A DNA stretch of 64,000 nt from Hydrogenimonas urashimensis (GCF_016593255.1 NZ_AP023212.1:1352001-1416000); one strand, 5' to 3'; counted from the stretch's first letter, positions 35,210-44,786 are shown. Numbers and translations are program-made. The notes: generated from the letters alone by a model not told the origin.

Positions 35210-36353
35210 CTACCACGGCGGCTACTGGCCCTCGCAAGAGGACACATACCTTCTCGAAGCCATTCTCCTGCCCAAAGACGCCGCCCTCGAAGCCTGGGAA
35301 AAGTGGCTGCGGACCGTAAACTACGAAGCGCTGCAGGAGGGGCCGCAGCGCATGTTTCCCCTGCTCTACATGAAGCTAAGAAAAGAGGGCGTGGAGCATC
35401 CTTTGATGCAGCGTTTCAAAGGAATCTACAGACGGGCCTGGTACAAAAACCAGATGACGTTCCATCGCATCCGCCCGCTCATGGAAGCCCTCGACGAAGC
35501 GGGGGTGCGGACCGTCATCCTCAAAGGCGCGGCGATGATCGCACTGTATTACAGAGACCTTGGCTTGCGCCCCATGAACGACTTCGACTTTCTGATCCGG
35601 CTTTCCGACGTGGCAAAAGCCCTCCCCGTCCTTAAAAAAGAGGGGTACGAACCCATCGACGGCACCTGGGAGATGTTCGACGAGGAACTCTTCTACTTTA
35701 TGCACGGCTTCGGCTTCAGACACACGCAGACCGGACAGGAGCTCGACCTGCACTGGCATCTGCTCAGGGAGAACTGCGGCACCCATGACGACGATGCCCT
35801 CTGGCAACGCGTTCAACCCGTGGATTTCAACGGTTTTTCCACCTATACTCTCGATGCCACGGACCACCTCATGCATACATGCGTCCATGGCCTCGAATGG
35901 AACCCTGTCGCCTCCATTCGCTGGATCGCCGACGCGAAAACCATCATCGACAACAGCGAAATCGACTGGCCGCGGCTTCTCGACGACGCGCGGACCCGGC
36001 ATGTCGTTCTGCCGCTTCTTTACTCGCTGCGCTACCTGTGGGAGCGGTTTCATGCATCGATTCCAGAGGATGCCCTGACGGGACTTGAGGCTATCGAACC
36101 CAAAAGAATCGAATACTACCGGGATGCCGTCAAACGCTACGGTGAGAACCTCACCTTCAAAGAAGAGCTGCTTAAAAGAATCTACATGTACCTCAACTAT
36201 GTGCAGGCCCGCTCCAAACGCCCCTACGCTTTTTTGAACCCCGTGTGGGCCTTCTCCTTTTTGAAGCTGTACTGGCGGCTCTCCTCCATATGGCAGATAC
36301 CGGGGGAGCTGGCCGGGCTTTCCGTACGTGTTTTCAAAAGAGCCGTCACATGA
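35193..36353 (+). CDS. PF14907-type nucleotidyltransferase family protein
   Basis: A 386-residue protein of the uncharacterised nucleotidyltransferase family (NTP_transf_5). The core is VILKGAAMIALYYRDLGLRP followed by MNDFDFLI, whose D-F-D would bind metal. ELDLHWHL and HLMHTCVHGLEWNP follow. Members occur beside HPr-kinase-like genes in lasso-peptide clusters such as paeninodin and in polysaccharide loci, but their reaction is not well known. A second, distant copy is at 49848, again next to an HPr-kinase-like gene. That pairing argues for joint action. Confidence 0.82.
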   Translation: MKTPTDYHGGYWPSQEDTYLLEAILLPKDAALEAWEKWLRTVNYEALQEGPQRMFPLLYMKLRKEGVEHPLMQRFKGIYRRAWYKNQMTFHRIRPLMEALDEAGVRTVILKGAAMIALYYRDLGLRPMNDFDFLIRLSDVAKALPVLKKEGYEPIDGTWEMFDEELFYFMHGFGFRHTQTGQELDLHWHLLRENCGTHDDDALWQRVQPVDFNGFSTYTLDATDHLMHTCVHGLEWNPVASIRWIADAKTIIDNSEIDWPRLLDDARTRHVVLPLLYSLRYLWERFHASIPEDALTGLEAIEPKRIEYYRDAVKRYGENLTFKEELLKRIYMYLNYVQARSKRPYAFLNPVWAFSFLKLYWRLSSIWQIPGELAGLSVRVFKRAVT

Positions 36354-36423
36354 AACCCGACCAGGCGGCACCGCTTCTCTAGCGGCCATGCGAACCGGAC
36401 GCAAAACGCAAAGAGACCGAAAC

Positions 36424-37668
36424 ATGCATACACTGACCGAAGACAAAAAGAGGCTTCTTTCGAACTTCTTTTCGCTCTCGGCTCTGCACGGCATCAACAT
36501 GCTCCTGCCCCTTGTCACGCTGCCGTATCTCGTCAGGGTGCTGGGCGTGGAAAACTACGGTCTTGTCAACTTCGCCCTCTCCGTCATCATGTATTTCAAC
36601 ATCCTCGTAAGTTTCGGTTTCGAGCTCTCAGCGACCCGAGAGATCTCCGTCAACAGAGACGACAGTCGCAAAGTGACGGAAATCTTCTCCACCGTCATGC
36701 TCATCAAGGCTTTTTTCGCGTTCGTCTCCTTTCTTCTGCTCGGACTGCTTGTAAACGGCATCGAACTACTCAGCCGCCACGCGGCGCTCTACTATGCTAC
36801 ATTCGGCCTGGTCGTCGGAAACGTCCTCTTTCCCACCTGGTTTTTTCAGGGGATGGAGAGAATGAAATACATCACATTCATCAACGTCGCTTCGCGCATC
36901 GCCTTTACCGTGCTCATTTTCGTTTTCGTCAAAGAGAGCGACGACTACATCTACGTACCCATTCTCAACGCATCGGGCGCCATTCTCGGGGGGCTCTACT
37001 CCCTGTGGCTCATATTTCGGCGTTTCGGCATAAAAAAAATCGTCCTGCCCACCCGGGCAACGCTCCGCGGCCAACTGCGGGAGAGCTTTCATTTTTTCCT
37101 CTCCCGCGTCGCGGGAAACGGCGCGCAGCATCTGGCCACCGTCATCGTCGGTCTCTGCTTCGGCAACCTCATCGTCGGCTACTTCTCCATGGTGGGCAAG
37201 CTGACCATGGCCTTTTCGAGTCTGGGAGGCATCCTCTCCCAAACCATCTATCCCTACATGAGCCGCACCAGAAATATCCGCTTTTTCAAAAAGCTCTTTT
37301 ACGGCACGACCGTTTTCGCGACACTCGCCATCCTTCCGATTCTCTATTTCAACGAATCCCTCTTTCTTTTCGTATTCGGCGTCCAAAACAGTACCCTGTC
37401 GCACCTTTTCATCATCATCTTCGGCGCCTCCGTGTTCGGCATCATGAACGCGCTTGTAGGGTACCCCCTGCTTGCCGCTTTCGGCTACACCAAAGAGGCG
37501 AACAACTCTCTCATTTACGCATCCGCTCTCTACATTCTCTTCGTGCTCATAGGCGCACTGGTTTTTCGCGACTTCTACCTGGTGGCCTACGCGCACGTTT
37601 TCAACATGCTCACCGCCCTTGCCATCAGATTCCACTACATCCGCAAACATCGCCTGTGGAACATCTGA
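36424..37668 (+). CDS. Polysaccharide flippase (Wzx-like)
   Basis: A 414-residue integral membrane protein with about 12 predicted helices and the N-terminal signature NFFSLSALHGINMLLPLVTL followed by PYLVRVLGVENYGLVNFA, typical of Wzx/RfbX. It would flip undecaprenyl-linked repeat units to the periplasm. The frame is open upstream, but the ATG of MHTLTEDKKRLL fits best. It is 70 bases behind the nucleotidyltransferase. A second, AT-rich flippase gene lies at 38671, so the locus may make two polymers or one copy may be redundant. Confidence 0.88.
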   Translation: MHTLTEDKKRLLSNFFSLSALHGINMLLPLVTLPYLVRVLGVENYGLVNFALSVIMYFNILVSFGFELSATREISVNRDDSRKVTEIFSTVMLIKAFFAFVSFLLLGLLVNGIELLSRHAALYYATFGLVVGNVLFPTWFFQGMERMKYITFINVASRIAFTVLIFVFVKESDDYIYVPILNASGAILGGLYSLWLIFRRFGIKKIVLPTRATLRGQLRESFHFFLSRVAGNGAQHLATVIVGLCFGNLIVGYFSMVGKLTMAFSSLGGILSQTIYPYMSRTRNIRFFKKLFYGTTVFATLAILPILYFNESLFLFVFGVQNSTLSHLFIIIFGASVFGIMNALVGYPLLAAFGYTKEANNSLIYASALYILFVLIGALVFRDFYLVAYAHVFNMLTALAIRFHYIRKHRLWNI

Positions 37669-37930
37669 GCGCAATTTTTCTACCATCATGCTCCCCCCTT
37701 CCGGCCTTTGGGCCGCAACGCCGCGATCTTCGCTTCCAGTTTGCCGCCATTTTCCTGCAAAGCGCTTTCAAAGCCAAAATTCACTACAATTCCTAAAAAT
37801 TTAACAATTTAAAATATTACAAATATGCCGATATTGGGATGCGCAAGCAAAACGGTACCGGCCAAAAACCATAGAGAACGAGTGTAGCGATAGAACAGAA
37901 TACAATGACCATTTGCCGCGGTGAACTGCG

Positions 37931-38668
37931 ATGAGCAAACGAAAAAACAGCAATATCATGGGTTACAATGTCTTTTGTGACGATCTGAAAAAGATACAGA
38001 TTCCGAAAAACGGCAAAAAGATCATCAATACCCTAAATCCCCACTCCTATGTGGAAGCCAAAAAAGATCCTCTTTTTCAGAAAGCCCTGCACGCTTCGGA
38101 CATGCTGATGCCCGACGGAACCGGCATCGCGATGGCTTCGAAATTCGTGAACAACGACCCCATAGAAAGAATCGCGGGAGCGGACCTGCACAAGCACCTG
38201 CTGGAACTTCTCAACGCCGAGCACGGCAGATGCTTTTACATGGGCTCTACATGGGACACACTGGAAAAGATAAAAGAAAGACTGGACAGAGAATACCCCA
38301 ACATCGACGCCGGATTCCACTCGCCCCCCTTCAAAGAGAAGTTTACGAAAGAGGACAACGAGGAAATTCTCGCCGCCATCCATGCGCACAGTCCCGATGT
38401 GCTCTTCATCGGCATGACGGCGCCCAAGCAGGAAAAATGGCTCTACGAGCACAAAGACAAAATCGATGCCAACATCATCTGCTCCATCGGAGCCGTCTTC
38501 GACTTTTACGCCGGCACCATCAAAAGGCCGTCGGAATTCTGGCAAAAAAGAGGACTGGAGTGGCTGCCCAGACTGGTCAACGAGCCCAGACGCCTGTGGA
38601 AAAGAAATTTCGTCTCCACGCCCAAGTTTCTTTTCGAGATGATGCTGTACAAAGTCAAAAAATATTAA
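37931..38668 (+). CDS. WecG/TagA/CpsF-family glycosyltransferase
   Basis: A 245-residue GT26 glycosyltransferase. It has the family markers HSYVEAKKDPLFQKALHASD, LMPDGTGIAMASKF and VLFIGMTAPKQEKWLYEHKD. IGAVFDFYAGTIKRPSEFWQ followed by KRGLEWLPRLVNEPRRLWKR closes the domain. Members add the second sugar to a lipid-linked primer at the membrane. No strong Shine-Dalgarno is seen; MGYNVF at 37958 is an alternative start. It is the last GC-rich gene before the AT-rich island. Confidence 0.9.
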   Translation: MSKRKNSNIMGYNVFCDDLKKIQIPKNGKKIINTLNPHSYVEAKKDPLFQKALHASDMLMPDGTGIAMASKFVNNDPIERIAGADLHKHLLELLNAEHGRCFYMGSTWDTLEKIKERLDREYPNIDAGFHSPPFKEKFTKEDNEEILAAIHAHSPDVLFIGMTAPKQEKWLYEHKDKIDANIICSIGAVFDFYAGTIKRPSEFWQKRGLEWLPRLVNEPRRLWKRNFVSTPKFLFEMMLYKVKKY

Positions 38669-38670
38669 TA

Positions 38671-40035
38671 ATGTTTTTTTCAAATATTTTTAATAATTTA
38701 AAAGTTTTAAAAAATCTTGATCCTGCTTCAATGAATTTATTTAAGCATATTGGATTATCCAGTATTTTTAAAGTCGGTTCAATCATTGTAAGTTTTTTTC
38801 TTGTGCCTTTGTCTATCAATTATTTAGGGAAAGAAAATTATGGTTTATGGTTAACTTTGTTTTCTTTTTTGGGATGGTTCGCTATAGCTGACTTTGGAAT
38901 TGGCAATGGACTTAGAAACAAACTTGCCCAAACTCTTGCTAGCGATAATTATGAGTTAGCAAAAGGATATGTTAGTACAGCTTATATAAGCACTGCCATT
39001 ATTTCTTTTATAACTTTTATTTTATTTATTACAATTTTCCCTTTTATCCCTTGGCATTCTATTTTCAACTATAATCCAATCGACCTTTCCGTATCTCACC
39101 TTATTTTGATATCTTTCTTTTTCTTTTCAATCAACTTATCTTTAAAAAATATTTCTATTCTTTTTTATGCAGATCAAAAAGCATCCATTCCCGAATTGCT
39201 TACTTTCATTGGACAACTATTTATTTTAATTTGTGTATATATAATGATGCATATCACAACTACATCTATATTTCTTTATGGAATGATAGTACTTGGTATC
39301 CCAGTTATTATACATATGGTTGTAACCTTTATGGCATTTACTGGAAAATACAACATAATAAAACCCAGTTTTAAATATTTCAAAAAAGAACTGATAACAG
39401 ATATTCTGAATTTGGGTGGAAAATTTTTTATTATTCAAATAAGCTATATTATTTTATATACAACTGATAACTTTATAATCAACAAAATATTGGGCTCTAG
39501 TGATGTAACTGCATATAATATTACATATAAATACTTCATGGTTATGCTAACAATAACCACATTGATCACCACTCCATATTGGTCAGCATTTACTAATGCT
39601 TATACTAAAAATGACTCTATCTGGCTTCATAAATCAATGAAATTATTGACAAAAATTAGTATTATCATATCGATACTGACCTTTTTAATGATATTCATTG
39701 CCAATAGAATATATGATATATGGATAGGAAATGTAATAGATATACCATTTTTACTTACATTTTTCATGGGAATAACAACAATTCTAAGAATTTATAGATA
39801 CCCATTTGTAATGTTTATTAATGGGACAGGAAAGATTCAAATTCAACTTTATTTAGGTTTCTTCCTAGCATTAACAAATATACCTCTTTCAATTTATTTG
39901 GCAAAAAATGCACATTTTGGTGTTTCAGGGGTAATATTGGCTACATTGCTTGTTAATGCAATTGAAATTATTGTGTTCCCTATTCAAGTGAATAAAATAA
40001 TTCACAATAAAGCTTCGGGTATATGGAATAAATGA
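38671..40035 (+). CDS. Second polysaccharide flippase (Wzx-like)
   Basis: A 454-residue protein with 12 or more predicted membrane helices and the MATE/Wzx-type start GLSSIFKVGSIIVSFFLVPL followed by SINYLGKENYGLWLTLFSF. It would translocate lipid-linked repeat units. It lies 2 bases after the glycosyltransferase stop and overlaps the polymerase gene by 4 nt (ATGA). Codons are strongly biased to A and T, unlike the flippase at 36424, so it probably arrived with the island. Confidence 0.86.
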   Translation: MFFSNIFNNLKVLKNLDPASMNLFKHIGLSSIFKVGSIIVSFFLVPLSINYLGKENYGLWLTLFSFLGWFAIADFGIGNGLRNKLAQTLASDNYELAKGYVSTAYISTAIISFITFILFITIFPFIPWHSIFNYNPIDLSVSHLILISFFFFSINLSLKNISILFYADQKASIPELLTFIGQLFILICVYIMMHITTTSIFLYGMIVLGIPVIIHMVVTFMAFTGKYNIIKPSFKYFKKELITDILNLGGKFFIIQISYIILYTTDNFIINKILGSSDVTAYNITYKYFMVMLTITTLITTPYWSAFTNAYTKNDSIWLHKSMKLLTKISIIISILTFLMIFIANRIYDIWIGNVIDIPFLLTFFMGITTILRIYRYPFVMFINGTGKIQIQLYLGFFLALTNIPLSIYLAKNAHFGVSGVILATLLVNAIEIIVFPIQVNKIIHNKASGIWNK

Positions 40036-41267
40036 AAATCAACCAAGAAAAAGCGATAAAAATAATTTTGTTATTTTCACTTATCAATATTTCTTCTTAT
40101 TATGCATTCAACTTGGGTGCATATAGCATTTATGTAAAAATATTTCTTTCATTATTAATGAATATTTCAGGTATTTTACTCATTATTTATTTTTTTAAAC
40201 TCAAAAAAAAGATAAACAAACACATACATTTATATTTTAAAACTTTACTTTATTTATCTATTTTTTGGGGATTGATCACGATTATGAGAAGTTTATCATT
40301 TGACTTAAAAGCAATGATGTCATTATTCGGCAACTTTCTTATGGGCTGGACTTGGTTAATGCCTTTGGCATATGTTTTTGGAGCAAAATTACAAAACTGG
40401 ATTGCCCTCTTTGGCTTTTTAAGAAAATTATTATATACAGGCACTTTTCTGTTATTCTCCAATCTTATATTTCCATTAGGTCTCTATGGTATATTAAAAT
40501 GGTTGAAATTTTGGCCAGTATTCCTTATGACTTATCCATACCAAACCAAAAAAAATATATTGAGTCTAATTATTTCACTTATTGCCTTCGTTATAGCCAG
40601 TATTTGGTCATCACAACGAACCAATGCTTTATTTTTGGGACTTTTTTTCATTTTTTTTACTATTGAATACTTGAGGCAAACAAATAATACCCTTTTTTAT
40701 AAAAAATTAGCTTTTTTTTTAATAGGAATATCTTTTGCTATCATTATTATTGTTCAATTTAATTCATATATTAATGGCTTGAAAAAAAATGAAGATTTGA
40801 CAAGAGACACTAGAACATTTGTAGTAATTGAAATGCTAGATGACATGTCTTTATCTGATGAGATAATAGGGCGTGGTGCCATGGGAACTTTTTTCAGTCC
40901 TTATTTCTATCGTTTAAAAAAAGCAGGTATTGAAGGAGGAGATGCAGCAAATCGGCAAGTTAATGAAGTTGGATTTATGCATATTGTTCTAAAGGGTGGT
41001 TATATCATGCTTTTTTTATGGATATCCATCCTTTTACCCGCCTCCTTCCTAGGTATTTTAAGATCAAAAAATATTATCTCCAAAATGAGTGGATATTATA
41101 TTTTATCATATTTGCTAACATGGTTTATCAGCTATGCCCCTTTTTTTTCCCCAGAGTTTATACTTTTATGGATGGCCACAGGAACTTGTATCTCAAAAAA
41201 AGTCCGAGAAACGAAAAATGAAGATTTCATGAAAAAAATAAATGGGAAACTATTTTTCAATGTCTAA
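40032..41267 (+). CDS. O-antigen polymerase-like membrane protein (Wzy candidate)
   Basis: A 411-residue polytopic membrane protein with about 10-12 helices. A large periplasmic loop at about residues 245-320 contains RDTRTFVVIEMLDDM and IIGRGAMGTFFSPYFYR, in the position of the loop used by Wzy polymerases. VGFMHIVLKGGYIMLFLW follows. Sequence conservation in Wzy is always poor, so the call rests on topology and context: it sits between a flippase and a glycosyltransferase. It is the only polymerase candidate in the window. Confidence 0.7.
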   Translation: MKINQEKAIKIILLFSLINISSYYAFNLGAYSIYVKIFLSLLMNISGILLIIYFFKLKKKINKHIHLYFKTLLYLSIFWGLITIMRSLSFDLKAMMSLFGNFLMGWTWLMPLAYVFGAKLQNWIALFGFLRKLLYTGTFLLFSNLIFPLGLYGILKWLKFWPVFLMTYPYQTKKNILSLIISLIAFVIASIWSSQRTNALFLGLFFIFFTIEYLRQTNNTLFYKKLAFFLIGISFAIIIIVQFNSYINGLKKNEDLTRDTRTFVVIEMLDDMSLSDEIIGRGAMGTFFSPYFYRLKKAGIEGGDAANRQVNEVGFMHIVLKGGYIMLFLWISILLPASFLGILRSKNIISKMSGYYILSYLLTWFISYAPFFSPEFILLWMATGTCISKKVRETKNEDFMKKINGKLFFNV

Positions 41268-42021
41268 AACAAAAAAACCACTTGTCAGTATTATAACTGT
41301 GGTTTACAATGGCGAAAAATATTTGGAACAGACCATTCAAAGCGTCATAAAACAGACTTACGAAAATATTGAATACATTATTGTTGATGGCGGCTCCACC
41401 GATGGCACGCTCGACATCATAAAAAAGTATGAAAAAAATATATCCAAATGGGTCAGTGAGCCGGATGAAGGTCTTTATGACGCAATGAACAAAGGCATCA
41501 GAATGGCAAATGGCGAACTTATAGGTATGATCAACAGCGACGACTGGTATGAAACCGATGCTGTAGAAACGATGGTAAAAGCTTATTTGGAGCATCCGAG
41601 CAAACATATTTTTCATGCGGATCGGTACGATATTAAAGAAGATGGTTCTCGAGCTATCAAAAAGTTTCATCCATCGGTTTTCAAGTTCAAATATTATGGC
41701 ATGACATACAACCATCCTTCGATGTTTATTACAAAAAAAGAGTACGAAAAACATCTTTACAATACGAAATTAAAGGCCTTGTCTGATTATCAATTCGTTC
41801 TCGAGGCATTTCTACGGGATCCAAATATTTTTCAATACATAGAAAAACCCATTGTCAATTATAGGCTTGAAGGGGTAAGCGCCCAAATGCATATTAAAGA
41901 AAAACTAGAAGAAGGTTTTGCAGCAAGAAAAAATGCAGATATGAATCTTTATGAAAATATTTTTTCAGTAATATTCAGGTTTATAATTGCAACATTTTAT
42001 AAATTAAAAGGAACTTTATGA
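41260..42021 (+). CDS. Family 2 glycosyltransferase
   Basis: A 253-residue GT-A fold protein. It has [34 protein letters not shown] and [20 protein letters not shown], followed by INSDDWYE for metal and nucleotide binding. The DGG (not DDG) and SDD variants mark the WcaA/WcaE-like subgroup. The start at MSKTKKP overlaps the polymerase stop by 8 bases; MGNYFS at 41242 is an alternative. It overlaps the acyltransferase gene by 4 bases. Confidence 0.9.
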   Translation: MSKTKKPLVSIITVVYNGEKYLEQTIQSVIKQTYENIEYIIVDGGSTDGTLDIIKKYEKNISKWVSEPDEGLYDAMNKGIRMANGELIGMINSDDWYETDAVETMVKAYLEHPSKHIFHADRYDIKEDGSRAIKKFHPSVFKFKYYGMTYNHPSMFITKKEYEKHLYNTKLKALSDYQFVLEAFLRDPNIFQYIEKPIVNYRLEGVSAQMHIKEKLEEGFAARKNADMNLYENIFSVIFRFIIATFYKLKGTL

Positions 42022-42533
42022 AAAAAATTTATCTTTTGTTCTATTATAGTTTTATTCAGTTTCTTCCAATGCAGCCTTTCCCCGGATACAAACTATATTA
42101 TAAAATTAGATATTTTTTTACTAAAAAAATTATAAAAAATTGTGGAAAAGATGTAATTGTAAAAAATAGATGTTATTTTGGTAATGGTGATAGGCTGAGT
42201 GTCGGCAATAGAAGCCAATTGGGACAAAATGCAAGATTAGGAGGCACCATTACCATAGGGGATGATGTTTTAATGGGGCCAGATGTAGTTATGATGGCAA
42301 CTTCTCATGCTTATGATAGAGCAAATATCCCAATAAATCAACAAGGAGCAATAAAAGAAAAGCCCATTTTCATTGGTAATGATGTTTGGATAGGCACAAG
42401 AGTAATTATTTTGCCAGGTGTTGAAATAGGGGATCATTCTATTATAGCTGCGGGTTCAGTGGTCACAAAATCGTGTGAGCCGTATAGTATAATCGGTGGA
42501 GTGCCTGCCAAGCTTATTAAGAAAAGAACTTGA
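42018..42533 (+). CDS. Hexapeptide-repeat acyltransferase (WcaF/MaaT type)
   Basis: A 171-residue left-handed beta-helix acyltransferase. Hexapeptide repeats run from about residue 52 to 160 ([55 protein letters not shown]). The catalytic His is in TSHAYDR. The C-terminal [11 protein letters not shown] is typical of sugar O-acetyltransferases. It probably acetylates a sugar of the repeat unit using acetyl-CoA. It shares one base with the next gene (TGATG). Confidence 0.88.
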   Translation: MKKIYLLFYYSFIQFLPMQPFPGYKLYYKIRYFFTKKIIKNCGKDVIVKNRCYFGNGDRLSVGNRSQLGQNARLGGTITIGDDVLMGPDVVMMATSHAYDRANIPINQQGAIKEKPIFIGNDVWIGTRVIILPGVEIGDHSIIAAGSVVTKSCEPYSIIGGVPAKLIKKRT

Positions 42534-43792
42534 TGATATTTGAGCTTTTCACATTTTTTAAAAAAAATAAAATTAACTTTTGTCTTATAAATGGATACGA
42601 GGATATTGTCTATAATCAGCAGACAGATTCAGACATAGATATATTACTAAAAAAGCAGCATTTTCGAAAAATAGAAAGCCTTTTAGAACAGTTTTGTCTG
42701 GAAAAAGATCTTTTAATAGTTCAAGTTTTACACCATGATCTGTGGGCAAAAAACATCTTTTTATATGATCTGAAAAACAATAGTTATCTAAACCTTGACC
42801 TGTATGGAGAACTCTCTCGAAAAGAAATTGAATTTTTTAAAGAAGATGATATTTTTAATACTTTAACAACCTATGAAAATATTCCTATTTTATCTTCAGA
42901 GAAAGAATTTTTAAACTATTTTATTAAAAAATTGGATAAAAATGATCTAAATATAGAGACGTTTGAACACTTATATACATTGTACTTTAAAAGTAAAAAC
43001 AGAAACAAAAATATTTTAAGAAAATTTTTTCCAAAATATCATAATTTAATAATTAATGCTTTTTCCAACAATACTTTTTCAGTTATTTTTGATAACAGAC
43101 AAAGGTTAATATCTGATTTTTACAGTACTCGCAAAATTAATATAAAACGTAGAATTTTAAATACTCTTCGTGTTATAAAGCGTATTGTTCAACCGACAGG
43201 CTTAATTATTTCTATTCTCGGGCCTGATGGTTCTGGTAAATCCACTGTTATTGATACACTGATAACTCAACAACTTCCTTTTCGCAGAAAAAACTATTTT
43301 CATCTCAAACCCATTAAAAGCCAAAAAACCGATATTGATACTGTAGTGACTGATCCACATAAATTTCCACCATACTCAAAAGTCAAGTCATATGTAAAGC
43401 TTTTATACTTTATATATCAATACAATTTTGGGTGGATAAAAAATATATTACCACTGAAAATAAAATCTTCTTTAATCATTTTTGATCGATATTACGATGA
43501 TATTCTTGTCGATTATAGACGTTATCGCTACGGAGGTTGGCGAAGCATAGCTAAGTTTGCACGGTTTTTTATACCAAAACCTGATATCTACTTCATTCTT
43601 ATCGCAGAACCAGAAGTCATCTACGTACGAAAAAAAGAAGTTCCATTCGAAGAACTGAAGAGGCAAATTACAGCTTATAACTCTCTGGCCGATGGAAAAA
43701 AATATTTTAGAATTGATGTAAATCGATCCCCTGATGAGATAACTAAAGAGATCGTGGCTATTATGATGGAAAAAATGAATGAACGCTTCTAA
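42533..43792 (+). CDS. Nucleotidyltransferase-like / P-loop (thymidylate-kinase-like) fusion protein
   Basis: A 419-residue two-part protein. The N-terminal half has FCLINGYEDIVYNQQTDSDI with an S-D-I-D-I metal motif of nucleotidyltransferases. The C-terminal half has Walker A ISILGPDGSGKSTVIDTL (about residues 223-240), IIFDRYYDDILVDYRRYRYG and KRQITAYNSLADGKKYFRID, as in thymidylate kinase-like proteins. This fusion occurs in polysaccharide loci and is thought to phosphorylate sugar or nucleoside-type groups; its true substrate is unknown. Codons are AT-rich. It overlaps the next gene by 14 bases. Confidence 0.72.
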   Translation: MIFELFTFFKKNKINFCLINGYEDIVYNQQTDSDIDILLKKQHFRKIESLLEQFCLEKDLLIVQVLHHDLWAKNIFLYDLKNNSYLNLDLYGELSRKEIEFFKEDDIFNTLTTYENIPILSSEKEFLNYFIKKLDKNDLNIETFEHLYTLYFKSKNRNKNILRKFFPKYHNLIINAFSNNTFSVIFDNRQRLISDFYSTRKINIKRRILNTLRVIKRIVQPTGLIISILGPDGSGKSTVIDTLITQQLPFRRKNYFHLKPIKSQKTDIDTVVTDPHKFPPYSKVKSYVKLLYFIYQYNFGWIKNILPLKIKSSLIIFDRYYDDILVDYRRYRYGGWRSIAKFARFFIPKPDIYFILIAEPEVIYVRKKEVPFEELKRQITAYNSLADGKKYFRIDVNRSPDEITKEIVAIMMEKMNERF

Positions 43793-44786
43793 TTGCTTTT
43801 CATCGAATGAATATCTCTTTTTGCCTACAAAAAAAGATCCAAAAGTGGCACTGGTTATTGACAATGCTGCTTTGTCGAACAATTCATTCAAACTTTACAA
43901 TCCATTTTCGAAGAAAGCCAGACTGCTTAAAAAAATGACGAAAAAAGCTTTTACAGATTACAATATGCTTTCGAAAAAGCTTTTCAGTACCGAGACAAAA
44001 AAAAAGTTTAACTTCATTAAGTTCATGGAAGAGAGGCTGGGAGAGCAGCTGGTCGTATCCGTCTATTTTGCCACGGCAAGAGACAAGCTGGTATTGCAGC
44101 TTCAAACACCTGACGCAAAGATCATAGGATATATAAAGTTTCCGTTGAGCGAAACTGGTTTGAAACGTCTGAACAATGAAAAAAAGGCTTTGGACATCCT
44201 CTCGTCAAAACGGATAGTCGAAAAATATTTACTCTGGGAGAAATACGAAAATATACCGTTTCTACTGCTATCCGAAACAAATGGAAACATAGGTCATCCC
44301 AACAGCAAGGCCATCGATGATTTGCTTTTGCGTTTCAGAAGAAAAGAGTCCTATTCGCTGGCAAATCATCCCCGCATTCAATATATGATAGACAAAGCAA
44401 AACAGTTGAATGTATCAAAACTTGAAAAAACGATAGAAAAAATTCGACGCGAATCTGCAACAAAATATTTTCTGGTTTACGAACACGGAGATTTCGCCCC
44501 ATGGAACATCATAAATACAAGTAAAGGCACAGTGCCTTTTGATTTCGAATATTTCGTAGAAGATGGCCTGGAATATTTCGACCTCATCAAATACCACTAT
44601 CAGATTGGCAAGCTTTTAAAAGGAATGCGACCCGATACATTGGCCAATTATGTGATAGAAAAAATTCTTGTAGACGAAGCAAACATTCTTTTGAAACTTT
44701 TTCTGGCAAAAGAGATTTTGGTAAAAATGGAAGAGTGTGAAGATTACGGCTTCGAACAAAAAATGCTCGATTTTTTGGAGAAATAG
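43779..44786 (+). CDS. Aminoglycoside-phosphotransferase-like kinase
   Basis: A 335-residue protein with the APH/choline-kinase catalytic motifs. The Brenner-type LVYEHGDFAPWNII holds the catalytic Asp and Asn, and VPFDFEYFVEDG holds the DFG-equivalent metal-binding Asp. The N-lobe is poorly conserved, as usual. In polysaccharide loci such proteins phosphorylate small molecules or sugars. It follows the fusion kinase, so the two may act in sequence to add a phosphate-linked group. Base composition returns to intermediate here. Confidence 0.7.
   Translation: MNASNCFSSNEYLFLPTKKDPKVALVIDNAALSNNSFKLYNPFSKKARLLKKMTKKAFTDYNMLSKKLFSTETKKKFNFIKFMEERLGEQLVVSVYFATARDKLVLQLQTPDAKIIGYIKFPLSETGLKRLNNEKKALDILSSKRIVEKYLLWEKYENIPFLLLSETNGNIGHPNSKAIDDLLLRFRRKESYSLANHPRIQYMIDKAKQLNVSKLEKTIEKIRRESATKYFLVYEHGDFAPWNIINTSKGTVPFDFEYFVEDGLEYFDLIKYHYQIGKLLKGMRPDTLANYVIEKILVDEANILLKLFLAKEILVKMEECEDYGFEQKMLDFLEK

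Larger units (their letters stand above)
38671..43790. other. AT-rich genomic island inside the polysaccharide locus
   Basis: From the first base of the second flippase gene the sequence becomes strikingly AT-rich, with long runs of A and T and codons ending in A or T. The genes before 38668 are clearly GC-rich, and those after about 43790 are intermediate. Six tightly linked plus-strand genes (wzx, wzy, GT2, acyltransferase, kinase-like and the start of the next) lie in it. Such a sharp change points to recent import of a glycan-assembly cassette. Exact GC values were not computed. Confidence 0.75.

Noticed and set aside
32262-36353. Lasso-peptide or PQQ biosynthesis cluster
   Set aside because: No lasso cyclase, transglutaminase-like protease, PqqE-like radical SAM gene or short precursor gene is seen; the neighbours are glycosyltransferases.
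38671-43790. AT-rich island as a prophage
   Set aside because: No capsid, terminase, integrase or lysis gene is present; all genes fit polysaccharide assembly.
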